Source of the DNA: Bacillota bacterium
Lineage (GTDB): Bacteria; Bacillota; Clostridia; Lachnospirales; Lachnospiraceae
Length of the DNA: 5,843 nucleotides
Direction of reading: 5' to 3'
Assembly (NCBI GenBank): GCA_023415655.1
Contig: JAEZKD010000112.1
Coordinates: 1 to 5,843 of the forward strand
The notes under the pieces are model-generated. The model was not told the origin of the DNA. It made no database searches and worked only from the letters and a program-made list of their open reading frames with translations. How positions within the stretch are numbered: the stretch's first letter is position 1; each line of letters opens with the position of its first letter. The position numbers were made by a program, and so were the translations under genes. This document shows, piece after piece, positions 1 to 5,529 of the stretch.

Positions 1-18
1 ATGCTAACCAATGGAATG

Positions 19-35
19 CTATCACTAGGTGATAG
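19..35. promoter_or_regulatory. Perfect palindrome upstream of the -35 box
   Basis: CTATCAC (19-25) and GTGATAG (29-35) are exact reverse complements separated by TAG. The site ends 8 bp before the -35 hexamer at 44-49, a position typical of an operator or activator site. A shorter outer pair, CTAACC (4-9) and GGTTAG (49-54), encloses it. No T-run follows, so it is not an intrinsic terminator. The protein that binds it cannot be named from the sequence. Confidence 0.45.
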
Positions 36-43
36 AAAATTTC

Positions 44-72
44 TTGACGGTTAGTGTAAGCGCTTGTATAGT
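44..72 (+). promoter_or_regulatory. Sigma-A-type promoter for the popT-znuACB unit
   Basis: TTGACG (44-49) and TATAGT (67-72) are separated by exactly 17 bp, each one mismatch from the housekeeping consensus TTGACA/TATAAT. Transcription would start near 79, leaving a leader of about 106 nt before the DUF368 gene. This is the best promoter in the window. No comparably strong promoter is seen in the short gaps between the four downstream genes, so it probably drives all of them. Confidence 0.7.
55..68 (+). promoter_or_regulatory. LacI/CcpA-type operator (cre-like) inside the promoter
   Basis: TGTAAGCGCTTGTA has the perfect central palindrome AAGCGCTT with the CG core typical of LacI-family operators. 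It matches the catabolite-responsive consensus TGWAARCGYTWNCW at all but one position (T instead of C at position 13). It lies between the -35 and -10 boxes and overlaps the first two bases of the -10, so a bound repressor would exclude RNA polymerase. Whether CcpA or a local LacI-family regulator binds cannot be told from the sequence. Confidence 0.5.
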
Positions 73-158
73 ATAAAGAGAGAAATATTTTTATCATGAC
101 ATATTAATAACTTCCTAAGATTATGTAATAATTGTAGTTATAAGAGGATTTATTTGTT

Positions 159-188
159 ATGATGAATGGTATTAGGAGTAATTCATGA
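159..188 (+). CDS. Possible 9-codon leader peptide overlapping the popT start
   Basis: ATG at 159 (a second in-frame ATG follows at 162) opens a short frame, MMNGIRSNS, that stops at TGA 186-188. The stop shares ATGA (185-188) with the start of the DUF368 gene, an arrangement often seen in translational coupling. AGAGGA at 143-148 is a plausible ribosome binding site. The codons also contain the AGGAG that serves the downstream gene, so the frame may be a by-product. There is no clear run of regulatory codons. Treat it as a candidate only. Confidence 0.25.
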   Translation: MMNGIRSNS

Positions 189-1039
189 AATTAGTACTGA
201 ATATTTTAAAAGGCGTGTTAATCGGTATTGCCAATATCATTCCAGGAGTAAGTGGTGGAACGATGGCAGTTTCTATGGGAATTTATGATCAGATTATTGG
301 ATCGGTGACAAATCTTTTTAAGCAATTTAAGAAGAGTGTGTTGACCTTATTACCTTATGCAATTGGTATGGTGCTTGCGATTGTAGGAGTGTCCTATATC
401 ATTGAGCCTATGTTTGAGAAGTTTCCATTGCAGACAGCGTCGCTTTTTGTTGGTTTAATTCTCGGGGGATTGCCAATAATCTTGAAAAAGGTGAAAGGAA
501 ATGGAATCGATGGACTTGGAGTGGTTCTTTTTGTTCTCTTTTTTGCATTGATTATAGGGTTACAAATATGGGGCGGACAAGGTAGCAAAGAAGTAGTTCT
601 TGAGCTTTCCTTAATAGAAGTAATTAAATTATTTTTTATTGGTATTATTGCATCTGCAACTATGGTCATTCCAGGTGTGAGCGGTTCTATGATCCTATTA
701 AGTCTTGGTTATTATAATCCAATCATTGAAACGATCAATAGTTGTACGAAGGCATTATCTCCATTTGATTTTGATACACTTTTGCGTGGGGCTGGAATTT
801 TAGCTCCTTTTGGTATTGGTGTTGTAATAGGAATCTTTGCGATTGCTAAGGTGATTGAGTTTTTACTTGCTAAGTTTGAGGTAAAGACCTATTATGCGAT
901 TTTAGGTTTAATTGTAGCATCACCATTTGCCATTTATATGAGCATAGGTGTCGGTATCATTAGTGTTTCAAGTATTATTATAAGTGTAGCTACATTTGCA
1001 ATTGGTTTTGCAATTGCTTATGTGTTAGGTAGAGAATAG
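185..1039 (+). CDS. popT: DUF368 membrane protein, PopT-type undecaprenyl-phosphate translocase
   Basis: This 284-residue polytopic membrane protein belongs to the DUF368 family, whose characterised members (PopT) return undecaprenyl phosphate from the outer to the inner leaflet of the cytoplasmic membrane for reuse in cell-wall and surface-polymer synthesis. The family signature is visible twice: IIPGVSGGTMAVSMGIYD at residues 18-35 and VIPGVSGSMILLSLGYY at 161-177. These duplicated PGVSG loops fit an internally repeated transporter fold. About eight to ten hydrophobic segments cover most of the chain, and the length is ordinary for the family. The ATG at 185 is chosen because TTAGGAG (172-178) sits 6 nt upstream and the protein begins directly with the conserved first helix. 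It is the first gene after the promoter at 44-72 and lies 50 bp before znuA, so co-transcription with the metal transporter is likely. The family call is firm; the lipid substrate is inferred from characterised relatives. Confidence 0.85.
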   Translation: MKLVLNILKGVLIGIANIIPGVSGGTMAVSMGIYDQIIGSVTNLFKQFKKSVLTLLPYAIGMVLAIVGVSYIIEPMFEKFPLQTASLFVGLILGGLPIILKKVKGNGIDGLGVVLFVLFFALIIGLQIWGGQGSKEVVLELSLIEVIKLFFIGIIASATMVIPGVSGSMILLSLGYYNPIIETINSCTKALSPFDFDTLLRGAGILAPFGIGVVIGIFAIAKVIEFLLAKFEVKTYYAILGLIVASPFAIYMSIGVGIISVSSIIISVATFAIGFAIAYVLGRE

Positions 1040-1040
1040 G

Positions 1041-1079
1041 AGGGGCTGTCGCGAAGGTGTTGCAGCTCCTTAAAGGAGC
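1041..1079 (+). promoter_or_regulatory. Two alternative hairpins in the znuA leader, one hiding its RBS
   Basis: GCTCCTT (1065-1071) is complementary to AAGGAGC (1073-1079), which contains the znuA Shine-Dalgarno sequence AAAGGAG (1072-1078). In practice this gives a 5-bp stem, GCTCC/GGAGC, with a small loop. The same left arm can instead pair upstream: AGGGGCTG (1041-1048) with CAGCTCCT (1063-1070), eight pairs with one G-U. The two structures exclude each other, as in a sequestor/anti-sequestor switch. The upstream arm begins 2 nt after the popT stop codon, so a ribosome terminating there would cover it. The pairing is seen in the sequence; regulatory use is inference. Confidence 0.4.
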
Positions 1080-1089
1080 ATGATTAGAA

Positions 1090-2133
1090 ATGAAAAGAAA
1101 ATTAGGTTTTTTAATGAGTATTTTACTCGTATTGTCACTCGTTGGTTATGGTGTTGTGAAAGTTGCAGGTAAATCTCATGTGCTTACAGAGGATAAAAAG
1201 GAACTTGTGATTGCAACATCCTTTTATCCAGTTTATATTATGGCACTAAATCTGACCGATCAGGTGGAAGGTGTACGTGTTGTTAATTTGACTGAAAATC
1301 AGATTGGTTGTGTTCATGATTATCAATTGACAACCAAAGATATGCGAGTGATTGCAGGAGCAGATATTGTTATTTTAAATGGTGGAGAGATGGAGATCTT
1401 CATGGAGGATGTACTTCATGATTATCCAAATCTTAAAGTCATAGATGCAAGTGAAGGGATGAGTTTTCTAGAGGGAAGCTCTCATGATCATAGTGCGCAT
1501 GGTGAAGAAACTGAAGAAGACACCCACACTCATGAAGATGAACTTACCTCAGAAGACGAACATAATCACATTACTAACAATTCAGTGGAAGAATCCCATG
1601 ATCATGTGCATAACCATAGTGCAATCAATGGACATGTGTGGATGAATATGGAGATGTATCAGCAACAGATTGCAACAGTAGCTGCATATCTGAGTGAGTA
1701 TGATAGCGAAAATGCTGTTTATTATGAGAACAATGCGAAAACGTACATTGATAAAGTAAAAGCGTTACAGAATGAATATGAAAGCTTAAAGGACTTGACG
1801 AGTGGGAAAGAGGTTATTATCTTCCATGATGCGTTTGCATACCTTGCGGATGAGTTAGGGATGGAAGTAGTACATGCAGTTGATACAGATTCTGAGACTG
1901 CACTTTCTGCAGGAGAGCTAGCAGAGGTAGTGGAAGAGATAAAGCTACACTCAATTCAATATCTTTTTACAGAAGAACAGTATAGTACAAAAATTGCAGA
2001 TCAGGTGTCATCAGAAACCGGAGCTAAGGTATATGTTATGGATTCTCTTGTAACCGGAGAGTCGGATAAGGATACTTATTTAAATGGTATGAAGCAGAAT
2101 TTAGAGCTTTTATACGATACATTTTCCAAGTAA
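1090..2133 (+). CDS. znuA: Zinc (or Mn) ABC transporter, substrate-binding protein ZnuA
   Basis: This 347-residue extracytoplasmic metal-binding protein of the ZnuA/AdcA/TroA cluster (SBP_bac_9 family) delivers metal to the ZnuB permease. The N-terminus is a typical export signal: KRK at residues 2-4, then a hydrophobic core to about residue 27. The mature fold starts near VIATSFYPVY (40-49). Likely metal ligands are H76 in CVHDYQLT, H182 in NGHVWMN, H246 in IFHDAFAYL and E295 in FTEEQYSTKIAD, matching the usual three-His plus acidic pattern; the acidic ligand assignment is by alignment from memory. Between H76 and H182 lies an acidic His-rich loop (132-176) with 11 histidines, characteristic of zinc rather than manganese binders. 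There is no lipobox; the only cysteine is C74. The ATG at 1090 has AAAGGAG (1072-1078) 11 nt upstream; the ATG at 1080 is in another frame. znuC follows after 29 bp. Confidence 0.9.
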   Translation: MKRKLGFLMSILLVLSLVGYGVVKVAGKSHVLTEDKKELVIATSFYPVYIMALNLTDQVEGVRVVNLTENQIGCVHDYQLTTKDMRVIAGADIVILNGGEMEIFMEDVLHDYPNLKVIDASEGMSFLEGSSHDHSAHGEETEEDTHTHEDELTSEDEHNHITNNSVEESHDHVHNHSAINGHVWMNMEMYQQQIATVAAYLSEYDSENAVYYENNAKTYIDKVKALQNEYESLKDLTSGKEVIIFHDAFAYLADELGMEVVHAVDTDSETALSAGELAEVVEEIKLHSIQYLFTEEQYSTKIADQVSSETGAKVYVMDSLVTGESDKDTYLNGMKQNLELLYDTFSK

Positions 2134-2162
2134 TCCGGATTTGAGTGCAGAAAGGTAAACAT

Positions 2163-2945
2163 ATGTATAATCAACATCAAACAACAGACTCTGACAATGA
2201 AAATTGTCAGGGGGCATGTGGACTTCACTGTATTCGTATGAATAACATTGGAGTAACCATCGGGAAGACCAAAATTATAGAGAACATCAATCTTCACATT
2301 CACTGTGGTAAATTGACGGTTATTATTGGTCGTAATGGAGCAGGAAAAAGTACCTTAATTAAGGCAATGCTTGGAGAAATCAAGCATGAAGGAACCATTG
2401 AGTTCAAAGATATGAAAGACAATAGCATGTCACATCTAAAGATCGGTTATGTGCCACAGCATTTAAATGTTGAAAAGAATACACCAACTAGTGTTTATGA
2501 TATGTTTGCAAGCTATATTACAGATTTTCCTGTATTTTTATGTAGGAAGAAAAAGATTTACCAAGAAATCAAAGAGCGACTTGCGTTGTTTGAAGCTCAG
2601 GAGTTAATTGACAAGCGTGTTTGTGATTTGTCTGGAGGCGAATTACAGCGTGTGCTATTGTCGATTGCATGTACACCAACACCAAATCTACTGCTGTTGG
2701 ATGAGCCAGTTTCTGGTATTGACCGCAATGGGATGCAGCTATTTTATCGCAATATAGAGATGTTAAAGAAAACTTATGATTTAGCATTTATTCTTGTTTC
2801 CCATGATTTAGAGTTCGTAGAAAAATATGCGGATTATGTAATCTTACTAGATAAATCAATTATCAAGGAAGGAACCCCAACGGAGGTACTGCAAAGCAAG
2901 GAATTTAAAGAGATCTTTGGAAGTACACGTAAGGCTTGGGTATAA
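2163..2945 (+). CDS. znuC: Zinc ABC transporter ATP-binding protein ZnuC
   Basis: This 260-residue ATPase powers metal import through ZnuB on the cytoplasmic face of the membrane. All ABC landmarks are present: Walker A GRNGAGKST (56-64), Q-loop YVPQ (96-99), signature LSGGELQR (156-163), Walker B LLLLDEP (176-182), D-loop SGID (184-187) and switch His H214 in VSHD. The ATG at 2163 is preferred to the in-frame GTG at 2145 because AGAAAGG (2149-2155) sits 7 nt upstream of the ATG but downstream of the GTG. Before the first ABC strand (about residue 24) is an extension of some 23 residues containing C15, C19, H22 and C23, a C-x3-C-x3-C pattern that could bind metal. Further cysteines are C48, C127, C154 and C170. 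It sits between znuA and znuB, with gaps of 29 and 50 bp, in one transporter unit. Confidence 0.9.
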   Translation: MYNQHQTTDSDNENCQGACGLHCIRMNNIGVTIGKTKIIENINLHIHCGKLTVIIGRNGAGKSTLIKAMLGEIKHEGTIEFKDMKDNSMSHLKIGYVPQHLNVEKNTPTSVYDMFASYITDFPVFLCRKKKIYQEIKERLALFEAQELIDKRVCDLSGGELQRVLLSIACTPTPNLLLLDEPVSGIDRNGMQLFYRNIEMLKKTYDLAFILVSHDLEFVEKYADYVILLDKSIIKEGTPTEVLQSKEFKEIFGSTRKAWV

Positions 2946-2995
2946 CCGTTGTATAGTTTTATTGGAATCTAGAAAAAGGAAAAGGAAACATAATA

Positions 2996-3838
2996 ATGAA
3001 CGGAATCTATCAAGTGATGGAAGCGTTGCTTCCATTTGAATTTATCACATATGATTTTATGAAGAATGCTCTTCTTGCGATACTAATCATAACGCCATTG
3101 TTTGGGATTCTTGGTACTATGATTGTAAATAATAAGCTGGCATTTTTTTCGGATGCTCTTGGACATTCGGTTTTTACAGGGATGGCTATTGGAATCTTAC
3201 TAGGGTTTTCGGATACAAATGTTTCAACACTGATCTTTGGTGTCGTGTTTGCACTACTGTTAAATCGCATCAAGCGCTTGAATACAGTGTCTGCAGATAC
3301 TATTATTTCGGTGTTCTCTTCGACAAGCACTGCAATTGGATTGGTTATATTATCGAGAAATGGGAACTTTTCAAAGTATTCTGCTTTATTTGTCGGTGAT
3401 ATACTGAGCATAACGGTTAAGGAAATTATATATCTTATTATTATATTTATTGTAATTTTAACCTTTTGGTTTATGTTCTTTAATAAGCTTCATGCAGTCA
3501 GCTTAAATCCTAGTCTTGCAAAAAGTAAAGGCATCTCAATTGTAGCAATCGAGAATATGTTTGCTATTTTAATAGCATTGATCGTTATGCTTACAATTAA
3601 ATGGGTTGGTATACTCATTATCAATGCATTATTGATCCTTCCAGCAGCATCAGCAAGAAATATTTCTACGAATATGAAAGAATACCATTTATTTAGTATT
3701 ATTATCTCAGTATTTTCAGGAATCCTAGGTTTGATTTTATCTTACTACCTTAGCTTAGCCACAGGGCCAACCATTGTAGTAATTGCTGCAATCATCTTTT
3801 TTGTTACAATGCTACTAAAACCGATATTAAAGGAATAA
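2996..3838 (+). CDS. znuB: Zinc ABC transporter permease ZnuB
   Basis: This 280-residue integral membrane permease of the ABC-3 (ZnuB/TroC/MntB) family forms, as a dimer, the channel through which ZnuA-bound metal enters. Family motifs are visible: FFSDALGHSVFTGMAIG (50-66), equivalent to the usual DALSHAVLPG-type segment, GDILSIT (134-140), and VGILIINALLILPAASAR (204-221), the strongly conserved helix with its LPAA turn. Roughly eight or nine hydrophobic segments span residues 24-275, and the length is normal. The ATG at 2996 is supported by AAAAGGA (2980-2986) 9 nt upstream. The gene follows znuC by 50 bp, completing a binding protein, ATPase and permease set. Metal specificity cannot be read from the permease; zinc is inferred from the His-rich ZnuA. 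Confidence 0.9.
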   Translation: MNGIYQVMEALLPFEFITYDFMKNALLAILIITPLFGILGTMIVNNKLAFFSDALGHSVFTGMAIGILLGFSDTNVSTLIFGVVFALLLNRIKRLNTVSADTIISVFSSTSTAIGLVILSRNGNFSKYSALFVGDILSITVKEIIYLIIIFIVILTFWFMFFNKLHAVSLNPSLAKSKGISIVAIENMFAILIALIVMLTIKWVGILIINALLILPAASARNISTNMKEYHLFSIIISVFSGILGLILSYYLSLATGPTIVVIAAIIFFVTMLLKPILKE

Positions 3839-3927
3839 GATAGAGTAGATAATATGACACCTGAAGGATAGAACTAGATTGTCACTTGAGATTTAAGATG
3901 AAAGAGTATGAGAGAACATGATAGAAA
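3839..3927 (+). repeat. Short degenerate GATAGA-type repeats after znuB
   Basis: GATAGA recurs at 3839 and 3867, 28 bp apart, with similar following bases (GATAGAGTAGATAATATGACAC versus GATAGAACTAGATTGTCAC). Looser copies begin at 3897 (GATGAAAG) and 3920 (GATAGAAAG). GATAGAAAG appears again at 4001. The period and the GAT...CTAGA...TG pattern recall the larger array after the AI-2E gene, but the units are too diverged to call it the same family with confidence. No coding frame of note runs through this stretch. Confidence 0.35.
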
Positions 3928-3969
3928 GTCTGAGATGAATTAGTTTTATAGTCTTTCAGACGATTTCTT
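3928..3969 (+). terminator. Possible weak terminator of the znu operon
   Basis: GTCTGAGA (3928-3935) pairs with TCTTTCAGAC via TCAGAC (3956-3961) plus T3955 and T3954, giving 6 perfect pairs extended by one G-U and one A-U, with an 18-nt loop. TTTCTT follows after GA. The stem is weak in GC and the T-run is broken, so termination would be inefficient; it may only be a processing hairpin. It lies 90 bp after the znuB stop and just before the putative promoter of the next gene, which is where a terminator would be expected. Confidence 0.35.
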
Positions 3970-3992
3970 AAATTAATCTGTATACCTATAAT
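3964..3992 (+). promoter_or_regulatory. Candidate promoter of the AI-2E/YtvI gene
   Basis: TATAAT (3987-3992) is a perfect -10 box. At 17-bp spacing the -35 position reads TTTCTT (3964-3969), which matches the consensus poorly, so the promoter is either weak or activator-dependent. Transcription would begin near 3999, giving a leader of about 63 nt before the ATG at 4062. No alternative sporulation sigma pattern was convincing. Confidence 0.4.
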
Positions 3993-4061
3993 AAGAGAAA
4001 GATAGAAAGATACCACTTGACGAAACACAACTAGAAGTAGGAAAGGAATCGAGGTGGTAAT

Positions 4062-5183
4062 ATGTCAGACAAAAAGATTTATCTAAGAATTTTACTGAAT
4101 CTTTTCGTAACTGTCGCGCTTTCTATTCTTGCTCTTATTTTTTTGCCCAGAATTTTAAGCTTTTTCTTCCCATTTGTATTGGCATTTATCTTAAGCTTAA
4201 TAGCCAATCCAGTCATACGATTTATGGATAAGAGAATTCGGATCAAACGTAGATTTGCTTCTGTCATTATTATAGTTCTTGTGATTGGAGTTATATTTGG
4301 GCTTCTCTACTTGATAGGGTCCTTGATTATAACACAAGCACTTCGTCTGATTCAAGATTTACCAAGGTTAGCTAAGGAGCTGACCAATGTTATGGATGAC
4401 TTAACAATTAGGCTAGCCGTGTTTTTAAAAGGACTTCCTTATGGAATACGTTCGCTCTTTGATGGTGTAGATAAAAATGTGGAGAATTGGTTGATTCAAT
4501 TCATACAAAAAATCGACATTCCAAGCTTTAAGGAAGCTGGCTCTTTTCTAAAGCTTGCTGGTGAGTTTATGTTTACCGGAATCATTACTGTTCTAGCTAC
4601 TTATTTTATGATTGCGGATAAGGAGAAGATGAATCAAGCAGCCAATCGCATTTTTCCAGAATCCATAAAAAGTGGCTACCATTTGGTTGTTACGAATTTT
4701 AAGGCAGCAGTTGGGGGATATCTAAAGGCTCAATTTAAAATTATGCTACTGCTTATTGTCATCATGTATTTTGCTTTTTTACTACTTAACATCGAGTATG
4801 CCTTTTTGTTAGCCATTATCATTGGAGTGATTGATTTCTTACCTGTATTAGGGATGGGAATTGTAATTTGGCCGTGGGCCATCGTTGATTTCATTACCGA
4901 AAATTATGTTCAAGCCATCTTGATTCTTGTATTGTATCTCGTATGTCAGGTAATAAAACAGGTCCTGGAGCCAAAATTGATTGCGGATAGTATCGGGATT
5001 AGTCCATTTATGTCGTTACTTTTTATGTTCATTGGTTACCAATTAAAAGGCTTTTTAGGAATGATGCTTGGAATGCCGATTGGAATGGTATTTTTAAGCC
5101 TTTATCGACTCGGGATGTTTGATCGTTTGATTCGAGGCTTTCAGATTATCATTCATGATATTGATGAATATCGTAAATATTGA
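4062..5183 (+). CDS. ytvI: AI-2E/UPF0118-family membrane protein, YtvI-like
   Basis: This 373-residue polytopic membrane protein is of the AI-2E transporter family. It has the family layout: hydrophobic segments at about 10-50 and 65-94, a long amphipathic soluble loop (about 95-165), then membrane segments from 168 to the C-terminus. Recognisable family motifs are GGYLKAQ (218-224), IDFLPVLGMGIVIWPWAI (257-274) and VLEPKLIADSIGISP (301-315). The FFFPFVLAFILSLIANPVIR stretch (34-53) and the length resemble the sporulation membrane protein YtvI of endospore formers, which is why that name is offered. Its transported substrate is not established; autoinducer-2 export is known only for some relatives. 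The ATG at 4062 follows AGGTGG (4052-4057) with 4 nt spacing. A 223-bp gap with its own candidate promoter separates it from znuB, so it is probably a separate unit. Family confidence is high and the ytvI symbol moderate. Confidence 0.8.
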   Translation: MSDKKIYLRILLNLFVTVALSILALIFLPRILSFFFPFVLAFILSLIANPVIRFMDKRIRIKRRFASVIIIVLVIGVIFGLLYLIGSLIITQALRLIQDLPRLAKELTNVMDDLTIRLAVFLKGLPYGIRSLFDGVDKNVENWLIQFIQKIDIPSFKEAGSFLKLAGEFMFTGIITVLATYFMIADKEKMNQAANRIFPESIKSGYHLVVTNFKAAVGGYLKAQFKIMLLLIVIMYFAFLLLNIEYAFLLAIIIGVIDFLPVLGMGIVIWPWAIVDFITENYVQAILILVLYLVCQVIKQVLEPKLIADSIGISPFMSLLFMFIGYQLKGFLGMMLGMPIGMVFLSLYRLGMFDRLIRGFQIIIHDIDEYRKY

Positions 5184-5253
5184 TGTGTGATATCATGATG
5201 CTGGGAAATTGGATTAAAATAAAATAAATGAAGAACCATATAGGTTGATATAA
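5184..5253. other. Non-coding stretch just after the YtvI-like gene
   Basis: No gene or terminator is evident here. The only structure is two overlapping 8-bp palindromes, TGATATCA (5188-5195) and ATCATGAT (5192-5199), and a small AACC/GGTT dyad (5234-5246). The end, around 5230-5253 (GAAGAACC... then GTTGATATAAC), already resembles a worn copy of the repeat that follows. Confidence 0.5.
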
Positions 5254-5529
5254 CGATAGAGTCTGAAATAATGCTACAGGATGATTTAGAAACTTATAGA
5301 ACGATATATACACAATAGAAGATAAAGGACGATTCACACAAAATAGAATGATATAGAGCGATTCAAAAAACTAGAGTGATATAAGAAGATTCAAAAAACT
5401 AGAATGATATAAAAATGAATCAGAAAAAATAATGTGATATAATACGATTCAAAAAAATAATATGAAATAAATCGAAACAAACAAAATTAATATTAGAGAA
5501 CGATACAGCAAAATATAAACCAACATATA
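5254..5529 (+). repeat. Degenerate 28-29-bp tandem repeat array
   Basis: Units begin with GAT-like words at about 5254, 5283, 5303, 5331, 5360, 5388, 5417, 5446, 5474 and 5502, giving intervals of 29, 20, 28, 29, 28, 29, 29, 28 and 28. The best copies (5331-5473) follow the pattern GATTCAAAAAACTAG then AATGATATAAGAAC. Outer copies are more diverged, as in an ageing array. No spacers of unique sequence separate the units, so this is not a CRISPR array. There is no credible coding frame: the frequent in-frame stops and extreme A bias of the plus strand argue against translation. Several units contain TGATATAA, close to an extended -10 box. Function is unknown. Confidence 0.75.

Noticed and set aside
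1..54. Open frame MLTNGMLSLGDRKFLDG ending at TAG 52-54, possible end of an upstream gene
   Set aside because: Only 17 codons are visible, the stretch overlaps the palindrome and -35 box, and nothing resembles a known C-terminus.
2145..2162. GTG start for znuC at 2145, adding six residues
   Set aside because: The good ribosome binding site AGAAAGG (2149-2155) lies after this GTG and is correctly spaced for the ATG at 2163.
3010..3411. Minus-strand 133-residue frame inside znuB
   Set aside because: It lies wholly opposite a well-supported permease gene and shows no domain; it is a shadow of that gene's codon pattern.
4017..4045. TTGACG at 4017 as a -35 box for the YtvI-like gene
   Set aside because: Nothing like a -10 box lies 16-18 bp downstream (GGAAAG at 4040), and the ribosome binding site would be too close.
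5254..5529. CRISPR array
   Set aside because: The 28-29-bp repeated units are directly abutting with no unique spacers, are internally degenerate, and no cas gene is in view.
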